DNA of 64,000 bases from Hyphomicrobiales bacterium (lineage in GTDB: Bacteria > Pseudomonadota > Alphaproteobacteria > Rhizobiales > Rhizobiaceae), in assembly GCA_021775455.1 (NCBI GenBank), contig JAJFHU010000004.1, forward strand, positions 1-64,000, in the 5' to 3' direction. The position numbers were made by a program, and so were the translations under genes. This document shows, piece by piece, positions 16,468 to 26,250 of the stretch; within the stretch, counting starts at the first letter, position 1, and each line of letters starts with the position of its first letter. The notes under the pieces were generated by a model that worked only from the letters and a program-made list of their open reading frames with translations, had not been told where the DNA came from and did no database searches.

Positions 16468-17621
16468 TGTGCGCTGACAACCAGCTTCTCCCCAATAACC
16501 GGAAATGCCGTTAGCAACATATCCACAAGTAGTTCTGTCGGGCGGGACAAGGCGTCTGTTACAGGAATTCCGAGCATTTTTTGATATTCCGCGATGCTCA
16601 TGTCGATCTCAGAATCAGTCATGTTTTCGTGGTTGATCGTCAAGCCAATAACACTCGTATCTGAAAAAGCCTCTATTAGTTGAATCTCAGATTGAGGCGT
16701 AGGCATTTTCATCTGTTCAAAGTCGCAGCGATGTTCACGCATTGGTGCATGTTGCAAAATGACGCCATTTGGTACGCTGCCCCTGAGAATGAAGGCTGAT
16801 GTGCAAAATGCGGGATGGCTTAAAGATCCTTGCCCTTCCACGATAATGATATCGGGGTCTTCACCCTCGAAAGCTTCTATAATTTTCGCTTCCAGTTCGC
16901 CAGCACAAAACTGTGATGGAACTGCATCGAGTGCTACACCATACTTCGAACCCTGTATCATCCCCGTCTGCCCAGTAGTCACCATGACCGCTTTAACACC
17001 ACGTTCGACAAGTGCTTTCGTTAAAATGCTTGCGGTCGTTCTTTTGCCAATGGCGCAATCAGTGCCAAGAACGGCAATTCGCGGACAAGTGACATTATGG
17101 ATATTGCCACTGAACATGCGCATATCATTCTTTGAACGCGGTCTTCTAACATCGATAATTTCGACATTGTTAGCCTTGCATGCCGCAGTAAACTCAGGAT
17201 CGTCATTCAGGAATTCGTGCAGCCCGCTGATGATATTCATTCCCCGCCCTATCGCATTGAGAACGATCTTTCGTTCCATGGGTGACAACCTGCCTGAAGC
17301 GGGTGCAATACCGTATATCAAGAAATCCGGTTTGCTTGGTGCGTTGGAATATGCCTCCTCAAGGTTGCCAAAGATCGGGATTGCATTTGGTTTGTTGTCC
17401 AGAACCTCACCAGTATCAGAACCTGCCTGGGTGCTGTCGATGACAGACAGGATTTGATATTTTTCGGAATGGCGAACAAGCCCGTTTGCAGTCTTGCCAT
17501 CGATCAGACCGAAGTTGCCCTCACAATAGACAAGTGCCGTTGGGGTTTTCGGTTGAAACAAAAGCGGGGTTGTCCCGTCAACAACGCGTGTTTTGTGTGC
17601 GGCAAACGGTGTATGTTCCAT
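16464..17621 (-). CDS. DgcN/DUF1611 family protein
   Basis: A 385-residue protein from the ATG at 17621; 44 further in-frame codons upstream look non-coding and start in an arginine-rich stretch. It has an N-terminal Rossmann-like domain and a C-terminal P-loop NTPase-like domain, with the Walker-A-like loop GTDCAIGKRT near residue 190 and IIIVEGQGSLSHP near 270. The DUF1611 family includes DgcN, a D-glutamate N-acetyltransferase acting in D-amino-acid catabolism. In those operons the partner is an enolase-type epimerase; here it is a PLP racemase, so the substrate may differ. Confidence 0.8.
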   Translation of the reverse strand: MEHTPFAAHKTRVVDGTTPLLFQPKTPTALVYCEGNFGLIDGKTANGLVRHSEKYQILSVIDSTQAGSDTGEVLDNKPNAIPIFGNLEEAYSNAPSKPDFLIYGIAPASGRLSPMERKIVLNAIGRGMNIISGLHEFLNDDPEFTAACKANNVEIIDVRRPRSKNDMRMFSGNIHNVTCPRIAVLGTDCAIGKRTTASILTKALVERGVKAVMVTTGQTGMIQGSKYGVALDAVPSQFCAGELEAKIIEAFEGEDPDIIIVEGQGSLSHPAFCTSAFILRGSVPNGVILQHAPMREHRCDFEQMKMPTPQSEIQLIEAFSDTSVIGLTINHENMTDSEIDMSIAEYQKMLGIPVTDALSRPTELLVDMLLTAFPVIGEKLVVSAQ

Positions 17622-17894
17622 GTTTTTGCCAATTGAAGGTTCTGTAGTCGGAATTAAAGTCAATTCTGCTCCTTGTGGCGGAATGACAACACGAATTGAA
17701 AACGCGCGAAATTCGCCGCCTCGACGCCTGTTGCAGGGCCGCGCAAAGGACAATGTTGTTAAAAACTAAAACGGCGTCGGTGAACTCCTCACATCGGGCC
17801 TATGCGCCGCGCAAAGTTCACAACTGGGACTGATAGAATATGTTGAACGAAAACGCCGTTCGGGAAGGTTCACTCAATAAACAAGTAAACAAGA

Positions 17895-17921
17895 CCTTCA
17901 TCATACGCTTCATGATGAAGG
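17895..17921. promoter_or_regulatory. Perfect 10-bp inverted repeat
   Basis: CCTTCATCAT-ACGCTTC-ATGATGAAGG is perfect over ten base pairs with a seven-base loop. It lies about 275 bases upstream of the dgcN-like start and 335 upstream of aatA. With no T run after either arm it is more likely an operator or an RNA hairpin than an intrinsic terminator. Confidence 0.45.
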
Positions 17922-18210
17922 ATGTAAAACTCTAAGTGTATATAGTATCGTTTTCACAGACGACAGAGATCATAGGCATAATGATGATGTTAACTGCGTT
18001 AAGCTGCAAATGTGAACTGCAAGATTTTTCGACTTGGCACCGTGAGTGCAACCGGTTGTGGATGCGGTTTGATGCTCTCTCCATCTTTGAAGCGAAAATT
18101 GCTATCACTCAATCCAAATTTCGCTGCTTCAAATTTCGATATGTTGATTGCTGATTGTTTACCACCCTCTTGATTTGAACCGCACATCGGCATAGAAAAA
18201 TTCAATCAAA

Positions 18211-19459
<1,249 letters not shown>

Positions 19460-19515
19460 GTTTTGACTTCCGATTCGCTTTGAAAATTGGGCAAAGCATT
19501 GCAAAAATGCCACGC

Positions 19516-19535
19516 TTTCACAAAAAAGTGTGAAA
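19516..19535 (+). other. AT-rich inverted repeat after aatA
   Basis: TTTCACA-AAAAAG-TGTGAAA is a perfect 7-bp inverted repeat 57 bases after the aatA stop and 140 before the porin-like gene. It is AT-rich and lacks a T tract, so it may be an operator for the downstream gene or a weak terminator. Confidence 0.3.
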
Positions 19536-19675
19536 TTAACCATGAGTTGCATGATAATGGGCCAATTAGTGCACATCCCCAATTGCATTTTTTCTGATTT
19601 TCTCTAGAAAACTTGGATATCCACGATGCCTCAAGAGCATTGGGACAGGCTCTGATGAGTTAGGACAGAACGGCG

Positions 19676-20608
19676 TTGAAACGGTTTATTGCAACATTGG
19701 TGGCAATTACGGGGTTGGCTTTTGCGAATTTGCAGGCAAATGCTGCGGATTTTTTGGATCCGACACCGATTGCCCAACAAGAAACCCAGGAACAGGACTC
19801 CGCACCGGCTGGTAAAGAACCTGCGGTTGACGGAATCAATTTCAAGTTGAGCCTGCTGTCAGGAGTTTTCCAGCGTAATGTACTGGGTGACGCGACCAAC
19901 CACATGTTTGTTGGTTCTGTTTCTGCTCCGATCCCGTATCTGGAATCATTTGGTGTGCAACTGGATGTGGGTACAGGCATTTATGATGACAGTTTTACAA
20001 GCGCAGCTGCCGGCCTCCACATTTTCTGGCGTGATCCAAACGTAGGATTGTTCGGTATTTACGGCGACTGGGGTTACGTGAATCCTGAACACGCCGGTCG
20101 TACCGGATTTGAAGCGGCGCTTTATCTTGATCGATATTCCATTGATGTATTTGTTGGCAAGCAATACGGCCAGCACGTGTACACCGAAGTGGTTGATGAA
20201 GTTGACCTGTCATATTACTTTACAGACAATTTGCGCGGATCCGTCGGACACCGGTTAACGTCTCGTGGCCATGTAGCCAATGTAGCGTTTGAATATATGC
20301 CGGAAAATTACGGAGCCCTTAACGGTTTAAGTTACTTCGGTGAACTGGAAGGTGGCGAAGACAATTATTATGCCGCTTGGGGAGGCATTCGTTACTCGTT
20401 CGGAACCGGAAACTGGAAAACCCTGATTGATCGGGACCGTCGTGGCGATCCTCCGGTGCGTATTCCACGCAACATGGCCAGCGTAACACAGTGTGGTGAT
20501 CGCGATGTTACATTGTCCAAAACCTGGTGGCGTGCCCCAATGTCCAACCTTTGCGCTTCAGAAGACGAGATCAATGCGGTCAGCACACCTGGAATTGTCA
20601 AGAAATAA
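19676..20608 (+). CDS. Outer-membrane beta-barrel protein
   Basis: A 310-residue protein beginning at a TTG, with AGGA ten bases upstream and no better start in frame. The signal peptide (ATLVAITGLAFANLQANAA) leads to about 220 residues of alternating polar and aromatic strands with frequent Gly, Tyr and Phe (for example YYAAWGGIRYSF), typical of small porin-like barrels. The final 70 residues hold Cys residues and an unusual non-barrel tail, so the last strand does not end in the usual C-terminal Phe. Substrate is unknown. An intrinsic terminator follows. Confidence 0.72.
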   Translation: MKRFIATLVAITGLAFANLQANAADFLDPTPIAQQETQEQDSAPAGKEPAVDGINFKLSLLSGVFQRNVLGDATNHMFVGSVSAPIPYLESFGVQLDVGTGIYDDSFTSAAAGLHIFWRDPNVGLFGIYGDWGYVNPEHAGRTGFEAALYLDRYSIDVFVGKQYGQHVYTEVVDEVDLSYYFTDNLRGSVGHRLTSRGHVANVAFEYMPENYGALNGLSYFGELEGGEDNYYAAWGGIRYSFGTGNWKTLIDRDRRGDPPVRIPRNMASVTQCGDRDVTLSKTWWRAPMSNLCASEDEINAVSTPGIVKK

Positions 20609-20633
20609 CAGGGCAAAGTTTCGAGTTTGAAAG

Positions 20634-20658
20634 GCGTCGCATATGCGGCGCTTTTTTT
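20634..20658 (+). terminator. Rho-independent terminator after outer-membrane protein gene
   Basis: GCGTCGC-ATAT-GCGGCGC forms a seven-pair stem with one G-U pair, followed by seven T residues. It lies 26 bases after the stop codon. Confidence 0.8.
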
Positions 20659-20778
20659 GTTTCTGACAGATGTGTTAGATTGCGCGAACATTTCTGACAT
20701 AATTGTGAAAGAGGTGGCATTGATTTGGCCTTTTTCAGAGTGGATATTGGCCACAAATCATGCGCGGGAGTTATAAGA

Positions 20779-21756
20779 ATGGTTGGAAATCGCAACTTCA
20801 GTCGACCGTCGTGGCAGCTGCCTGAAAGCTGCGCCACACCGGAAGAAGTGTTTTTCAATCGACGGCAATTTGTAAAGCTTCTTGGTGGAACGGGTATTGG
20901 CGCGGGACTATCAGGATTCGGGGGCATTGATTTTGCCGAAGCGTCGGAAGACCCAAGCGCAGGGCTTTATCCAGTCAGCCGCAATGAAGCCTACACCATT
21001 GAGCGCGATATTACGCCGGAAGAACTCAGCACGACATACAACAATTTTTTCGAGTTTGGATCGCACAAGCAAATTTCATCAGCAGCACAAGCATTGAAAA
21101 TCCGACCATGGGAAATTGCCATTGATGGAATGGTAGACAAGCCATTTGTTATTGGAATTGATGATCTTTTGAAAAAGATGCCACTTGAAGAAAGACTGTA
21201 TCGTCATCGATGTGTCGAACGGTGGTCAATGACCGTTCCGTGGTCCGGGTTTTCACTTGCAAAGCTTGTGGAGTTGGCGAAGCCGTCATCGGGAGTAAAA
21301 TATGTCCGGTTTGAAACATTTCAGGATTCTTCTGTTGCCGGCGGACAGAAACAATTTTGGTATCCCTGGCCCTATATTGAAGGATTGACGATAGAAGAAG
21401 CCACCAATGAACTCGCATTCATGGTGACCGGGGTATATGGAAAACCGCTACCCAAACAGATGGGTGCACCGCTTCGTCTGGCCGTTCCCTGGAAATATGG
21501 TTTCAAGTCAATCAAATCGATTGTGAAAATTACATTTACCCAGGAACGCCCTGTCAGTTTCTGGGAAGAATTGGCAGCAAATGAATATGGATTTTGGGCA
21601 AATATAAATCCGGATGTCCATCACCCTCGTTGGCGGCAAGACCTGGAACAGCCTCTTGGTACAAATGAACGAATTGATACCCAAATTTTCAACGGGTATG
21701 CCGAACAGGTGGCTCATCTTTACGAGGGCCTGAAAACTGAACCGCTTTATCGCTGA
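20779..21756 (+). CDS. msrP: Protein-methionine-sulfoxide reductase, molybdopterin subunit MsrP
   Basis: A 325-residue MsrP (YedY). The ATG at 20779 follows GGGAG and gives the usual start, WQLPESCATPEEVFFNRRQF, with the twin-arginine pair at residues 28-29 and a hydrophobic core for Tat export. The molybdenum-ligating Cys145 lies in YRHRCVERWSMTVPWSGF, and the family strands PLRLAVPWKYGFKSIKSI are present. It repairs oxidised methionines in periplasmic proteins. The membrane haem partner MsrQ is normally adjacent; none is seen here. A longer TTG start at 20725 lies before the ribosome site. Confidence 0.93.
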   Translation: MVGNRNFSRPSWQLPESCATPEEVFFNRRQFVKLLGGTGIGAGLSGFGGIDFAEASEDPSAGLYPVSRNEAYTIERDITPEELSTTYNNFFEFGSHKQISSAAQALKIRPWEIAIDGMVDKPFVIGIDDLLKKMPLEERLYRHRCVERWSMTVPWSGFSLAKLVELAKPSSGVKYVRFETFQDSSVAGGQKQFWYPWPYIEGLTIEEATNELAFMVTGVYGKPLPKQMGAPLRLAVPWKYGFKSIKSIVKITFTQERPVSFWEELAANEYGFWANINPDVHHPRWRQDLEQPLGTNERIDTQIFNGYAEQVAHLYEGLKTEPLYR

Positions 21757-21788
21757 AAAAAGGGCCGGGCTAGAAAAAGTGCCCGGCC
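21756..21788 (-). terminator. Rho-independent terminator for the trxB-lsrB-ocd strand
   Basis: GGCCGGGC and GCCCGGCC (21763-21770, 21781-21788) form a perfect 8-bp stem. On the minus strand it is followed by TTTTTT. It would stop leftward transcription from the ocd gene about 240 bases after its stop, and its T run touches the end of msrP. Confidence 0.65.
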
Positions 21789-22026
21789 AGTGAAAAAGAA
21801 GGTAATAAACACTGAACCTTCAAGAGGGTAACAGCTTGATAACAGGCCCTGCCGGGAGGAGAAGAAAAAAACAGGACGAATCACCAAACTAATAGATGGT
21901 TAACTGCCGCAGACTCTCTAGGCAATGAGTGGACATCGCAATTGCCGATAAATCACCGAAATTCTGGTGATATTCACGGTTTTTAAGAAAAATTGTTGCG
22001 AAAATATCACATTAAGCTTGGTTAAA

Positions 22027-22962
22027 TCAGCTTCCGGTGACCGAATCAAAAATCATCGAAGATGTCATTAAATCCAGATGGGCACCCCCACCATTTTTAA
22101 AAATTGTGATCGCATCGTCATCGCTTCTTGCAGATTTTCCTGAGCAAAGATCATAAAAATCACCTTTAATGTCATCCAGAGTAATGATCCCGGCCTGTAG
22201 CGGGATTTCTATCTCTCCGATGTGACCTATGGTTGTTTCGCGGGAATCTACAAAAATTTCGGACTTTTTCATAAGGTCGTCATCGGCTTCTCTCATATCC
22301 GGTCTGTAGGCGCCGATCAGGTCCACATGCGTACCGGGCTTGACCCATTCGCCCTTCAAAATTGGATCTGTAACCATGGTAGCTGAAGTAATAATATCCG
22401 CGACACTGGTCGCCGTAGCAAGGTCATCTGCGACTGATACTCTTAAGCCTCGCTCAGTGTAAGTCCGCGCAAGTTTTTCTGCCTTGTCTCTGCTTCGGTT
22501 CCAAATCGTGAAATCTGTTATCGAAGGAAAAATCTCGGCGTAGGCATCGATGATTGTGTGGGCAACGGTTCCTGCCCCGATCATAAGATGAGATTTCGGA
22601 TTGGGTCTGGCCAAAAGCCTTGCTCCCAAAACCGAGTCTCCAGCCGTCTTCCACTTTGTGACCAGGACGCCATCGAGTACCGCTTTCAAACTGCCATTTG
22701 TTGCGTCAAACAGCAGAACGCCACCCTGAATGGATGGTAATGGCGGAGATTTTGATACATTGGCCGGAAATATACTCACAGATTTGAGTGCCATTCCCAG
22801 ACCCGATATCCATGCCCCACGACTAAGCAGAGAGTCATCACTTTCCTGCAGCAATAGATCGCCGACACTTGCTTTAGGTAATGAATGACCCGCTTGCAGG
22901 GCATCAGCTGTTTTGGTCCAATTCAACAAATGGTCTGCGTCATCCCAAGAAATAATTTTCAT
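22027..22962 (-). CDS. Ornithine cyclodeaminase/mu-crystallin family protein
   Basis: A 311-residue NAD(P)-binding protein from the ATG at 22962, two bases after the upstream LysR stop; 30 more in-frame codons upstream lie inside that gene. It opens MKIISWDDADHLLNW and has the Rossmann segment HLMIGAGTVAHTIIDAY near residue 125, and GAYRPDMREADDDL near 225, as in the family. Members include ornithine cyclodeaminase, alanine dehydrogenase and imine reductases, so the exact reaction is open. Coupling to the LysR gene and nearness to trxB suggest a shared transcript. Confidence 0.82.
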   Translation of the reverse strand: MKIISWDDADHLLNWTKTADALQAGHSLPKASVGDLLLQESDDSLLSRGAWISGLGMALKSVSIFPANVSKSPPLPSIQGGVLLFDATNGSLKAVLDGVLVTKWKTAGDSVLGARLLARPNPKSHLMIGAGTVAHTIIDAYAEIFPSITDFTIWNRSRDKAEKLARTYTERGLRVSVADDLATATSVADIITSATMVTDPILKGEWVKPGTHVDLIGAYRPDMREADDDLMKKSEIFVDSRETTIGHIGEIEIPLQAGIITLDDIKGDFYDLCSGKSARSDDDAITIFKNGGGAHLDLMTSSMIFDSVTGS

Positions 22963-22964
22963 GA

Positions 22965-23855
22965 TCAGAATTTCCAGTGCCGGGCTTTGGAGAACAGAAA
23001 ATCGCGGAACACCTTGAGTTTGGCAGTTGCGCGCAGTTCTTCCGGATAGCAAAAATATGTATCGAAATGGGGAGTTTCTACATCACTAAGCAACTGGTTC
23101 AATGCGTGATGGTCCTCAACAATGAAATCAGGTAGCGCGGCGATCCCGACACCTGCTTCGGCTACTCGTCTCAACGCGATCAAATTGTTCACTTGAAATA
23201 TTGGTTTGCGTTTGTTCTTTGGATCCCTGCCCGCCACCAATAACCAGTTCAGGTCAATCAGGTAGGGTAACAAGCTATCAGAATGGGCTATGATTTTATG
23301 TTCATCCAATTCCTCCAAAGAGGTAGGTTGGCCGTACTTGTTGACGTAACTCGGAGCCGCATAGATGTGAAAATGCACAGTGAACAGTTTGCGCTGGATC
23401 AGTTCTGGCTGCCTTGGTTGCCGTAAGCGAATTGCGCAATCTGCTTCGCGAGTCTGCAGGTCGAGTTCCTTGTCGGTCAGTTCCAGTTCAATCTGCACAT
23501 CCGGGTATAGTTCCAAAAATTCCGGTATTCTGGATATGAGCCAACCACTACCAAGCCCGGGTGTGGTAGTAACTCTAAGCTTCCCCTCAGGACTTTCCTT
23601 TGAATCGATAAACTTGTTTTGCACTGCATCGAGTTTCAGGAGGACATCATGTGCCGTGTCGTACAAAGTGACTCCTTGCTCGGTTAGAACCAAACCACGG
23701 GCATGACGATGAAACAGGGGAACACCAAGCTCAATTTCCAGTCCGGAAATTTGCCTGGAAATTGCAGACTGGCTCAAGTTTAACTGGTTTGCTGCATGGG
23801 TGAAGCTACCCGCTTCTGCGACAGCGTGAAAAGTCCGCAGCTTGTCCCAATCCAT
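22965..23855 (-). CDS. lsrB: LysR family regulator, LsrB/VtlR type
   Basis: A 296-residue LTTR starting MDWDKLRTFHAVAEAGSFTH, the N-terminus characteristic of the LsrB (Sinorhizobium) / VtlR (Brucella) group. Its HTH reads AANQLNLSQSAISRQISGLE. The effector domain begins near residue 92 (LRVTTTPGLGSGWLI). In rhizobia this regulator lies beside trxB and responds to oxidative and envelope stress; VtlR controls small RNAs. Here it follows trxB by 60 bases on the same strand and is followed at once by the ocd gene. A 16-codon upstream extension is less likely. Confidence 0.88.
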   Translation of the reverse strand: MDWDKLRTFHAVAEAGSFTHAANQLNLSQSAISRQISGLEIELGVPLFHRHARGLVLTEQGVTLYDTAHDVLLKLDAVQNKFIDSKESPEGKLRVTTTPGLGSGWLISRIPEFLELYPDVQIELELTDKELDLQTREADCAIRLRQPRQPELIQRKLFTVHFHIYAAPSYVNKYGQPTSLEELDEHKIIAHSDSLLPYLIDLNWLLVAGRDPKNKRKPIFQVNNLIALRRVAEAGVGIAALPDFIVEDHHALNQLLSDVETPHFDTYFCYPEELRATAKLKVFRDFLFSKARHWKF

Positions 23856-23915
23856 TGGTCCTGTTCCCCCTAGGGTTTGCGCCAATTCCCCCGACGCATC
23901 CAAATACCGACCGAT

Positions 23916-24881
23916 TTATTCAGCGGCCTGGCTGACCGTTTCCATTTCGGCAATATGTTTTTCACCTTCGAGCGCAGCCATGCACCCCATGCCGGCGGCT
24001 GTAACCGCCTGGCGATAAATATCGTCGGTAATGTCTCCGGCAGCAAACAGACCCGGAATTTCGGTTGCTGTGGAGTCCGGTGCTGTCCAAAGGTATCCGG
24101 AAGTTTTTTTCTTGAGCTTGCCTTCAAATAATTCGGTTTGTGGTGCGTGGCCAATTGCAATGAATACGCCATCCACGGCCATTTCTGAAATGTCACCGGT
24201 GTTGCGGTTCTTGATTTTTGCACCGGTGACTGAAGGCGGGATGCCTTCGTTGCCGGTGATCTCATCCAGTTCGCTGTCCCATAGAATTTCAACGTTGTCT
24301 TTTTTGAACAGGCGTTCCTGCAGGATGCGTTCGGCACGAAGCTCGTCGCGACGATGTATAAGCGTTACCCTGGACGCTAGATTGGACAGATAAAGCGCTT
24401 CTTCGACAGCAGTATTTCCACCGCCGACAACAATCACTTCCTTGCCGCGATAGAAAAATCCATCACAGGTTGCACATGCGGAAACCCCGAAGCCCATGAA
24501 TTTTTCTTCTGAAGGCAACCCAAGCCATTTGGCCTTGGCACCTGTTGCAATAATCAAGGTATCGGCCGTGTACGTAGTGCCTGAGTCTCCAACTGCTTTA
24601 AACGGCGTCGAATGGATATCCACTTCAACAATGTGGTCATTCACAATATTTGCACCAACATTCCTGGCTTGAGCTTCCATCTGCTCCATCATCCATGGCC
24701 CCTGGACCGGATCAGCATATCCGGGATAATTTTCTACGTCTGTCGTGATCGTAAGCTGGCCACCTGGTTCAGTTCCTGTCACCAAGATCGGTTCCAGTAA
24801 TGCACGAGCACCGTATATTGCTGCGGTGTATCCAGCAGGACCAGAGCCAATAATCAACATTTTGGTGTGAATGGATTCCAT
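23916..24881 (-). CDS. trxB: Thioredoxin reductase
   Basis: A 321-residue low-molecular-weight thioredoxin reductase. It has the FAD-binding IIGSGPAGYTAAIYGARA near residue 10, the redox pair CATC near 139 (SACATCDGFFY), the NADPH-binding VVGGGNTAVEEALYLS near 155 and the FAD motif PGLFAAGDITDD near 285. It reduces thioredoxin with NADPH in the cytoplasm. It heads a probable trxB-lsrB-ocd transcript on the minus strand. An intrinsic terminator at 21756-21788 fits that unit. Confidence 0.95.
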   Translation of the reverse strand: MESIHTKMLIIGSGPAGYTAAIYGARALLEPILVTGTEPGGQLTITTDVENYPGYADPVQGPWMMEQMEAQARNVGANIVNDHIVEVDIHSTPFKAVGDSGTTYTADTLIIATGAKAKWLGLPSEEKFMGFGVSACATCDGFFYRGKEVIVVGGGNTAVEEALYLSNLASRVTLIHRRDELRAERILQERLFKKDNVEILWDSELDEITGNEGIPPSVTGAKIKNRNTGDISEMAVDGVFIAIGHAPQTELFEGKLKKKTSGYLWTAPDSTATEIPGLFAAGDITDDIYRQAVTAAGMGCMAALEGEKHIAEMETVSQAAE

Positions 24882-25050
24882 GGGAAAAATTCCGAAACTG
24901 TTCGACAGACATCAAATAGCAATTGCCGCACCCTGATTACAAGGGCAGGGCATGTTTCTCCAACAGATTTGGTGATCTGGCGCTCAAATTTCTGTGTTTG
25001 TCTGGTTGAAAAATGATATCACCGGGCACTGATGAAGTTGGAGATTTGCA

Positions 25051-26220
25051 ATGTGGAAAGATTTCTCTGTTCAGGCAACGACCATGGGTCTTTTGGCGGC
25101 CTTTGCAGGATTTGCGGGTTCATTTGCTGTCGTTTTTCAGGGATTGATTGCGGTTGGGGCCAGTGAAGTACAGGCAGCCTCAGGATTGACGGCTGCTGCG
25201 GTTGCAATGGGCCTTTCGGGCATCATCCTGAGTCTCGTTTCCAAAATGCCTGTTTCAGCAGCATGGTCGACTCCGGGTGCAGCACTTCTCGTTACAACCG
25301 GTGCTGTTGCAGGTGGATTTTCCGTTGCCGTTGGCGCCTTCATTGTCTGTGCCATCGGAATTATCGCTGCTGGTCTTTGGCGACCGCTTGGACGGGCAAT
25401 TGCAGCTATTCCTGGCCCACTTGCCAACGCGATGCTTGCCGGAATTTTGGTCACGCTTTGCTTCGCACCCTTCAAGGCGATCGCCTTTGATCCCTTGTTG
25501 GGTTTGCCCATACTGCTCGCGTGGATAATCGTAGCTGCATTCAACCGAATTCTGGCTGTTCCCGCTGCGTTGGCCGCATTTGCAGCGGTTGTATATTTTG
25601 GAGTTGATGTTCCAGCTGAAAAGCTCGCCTCCCTTTCCAGTGCTCCAATCATGCAACTGGAATGGGTCGCGCCGGAATTCACACCGGCAGGCTTTATCAA
25701 TATTGCAGTTCCCCTTTTTATAGTCACGATGGCTTCACAAAACATTCCCGGAATTGCGGTGATCAAAAGCTATGGTTACGAACCCAGGCCCGGGCAGTGG
25801 TTTTCCATAACCGGCTTGCTGTCACTGATTGCGGCACCGTTTGGCAGTCATGCGGTCAATTTGGCAGCGATTACTGCAGCCATGTGTGCTGGAGAGGAAG
25901 CGCATACAGACAAGGATAGACGCTATTGGGCGGCAATCATGTCTGGCGTGGGTTACGTGATATTTGGGCTTTTCGCGGGTATCATCACCACACTTGTAAG
26001 CCTTGCTCCAGCAATTCTCATTCAGGCAGTAGCAGGTCTGGCCTTGATTGGTGCCTTTTCCAAAGCAGTAGTCGACGCATTCGAAGAGTCGGAAACACGC
26101 GAGGCAGCAGCTGTGACATTCCTCGTTTCGGCTTCGGGTATCAGTGTTCTGGGAATTTCCGGTGCTTTCTGGGGATTAATCGCTGGTGGGATTATTATGC
26201 TCCTAAAGCGGGTGTTGTAA
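25051..26220 (+). CDS. Benzoate/H+ symporter BenE family transporter
   Basis: A 389-residue protein with about twelve hydrophobic segments. It matches the BenE layout: FAGFAGSFAVVFQGL near residue 12, STPGAALLVTTGAVAGGFSVAVGAFI near 70, and PLFIVTMASQNIPGIAVIKSYGYEPRPG near 225. The family imports aromatic acids such as benzoate, but many members have untested substrates. It ends 30 bases before the copper amine oxidase gene on the same strand, suggesting that the two act together on an amine-derived aromatic compound. Confidence 0.85.
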   Translation: MWKDFSVQATTMGLLAAFAGFAGSFAVVFQGLIAVGASEVQAASGLTAAAVAMGLSGIILSLVSKMPVSAAWSTPGAALLVTTGAVAGGFSVAVGAFIVCAIGIIAAGLWRPLGRAIAAIPGPLANAMLAGILVTLCFAPFKAIAFDPLLGLPILLAWIIVAAFNRILAVPAALAAFAAVVYFGVDVPAEKLASLSSAPIMQLEWVAPEFTPAGFINIAVPLFIVTMASQNIPGIAVIKSYGYEPRPGQWFSITGLLSLIAAPFGSHAVNLAAITAAMCAGEEAHTDKDRRYWAAIMSGVGYVIFGLFAGIITTLVSLAPAILIQAVAGLALIGAFSKAVVDAFEESETREAAAVTFLVSASGISVLGISGAFWGLIAGGIIMLLKRVL

Positions 26221-26250
26221 TTTTGGGATTGTCATCGCAAAAATTGCTGC

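Noticed and set aside
16759-17457. 232-codon plus-strand frame over the dgcN-like gene
   Set aside because: The opposite strand encodes a well-conserved DUF1611 protein; this is a shadow frame.
17840-17935. 31-codon frame spanning the 10-bp inverted repeat
   Set aside because: No ribosome site and no recognisable leader-peptide features such as repeated control codons.
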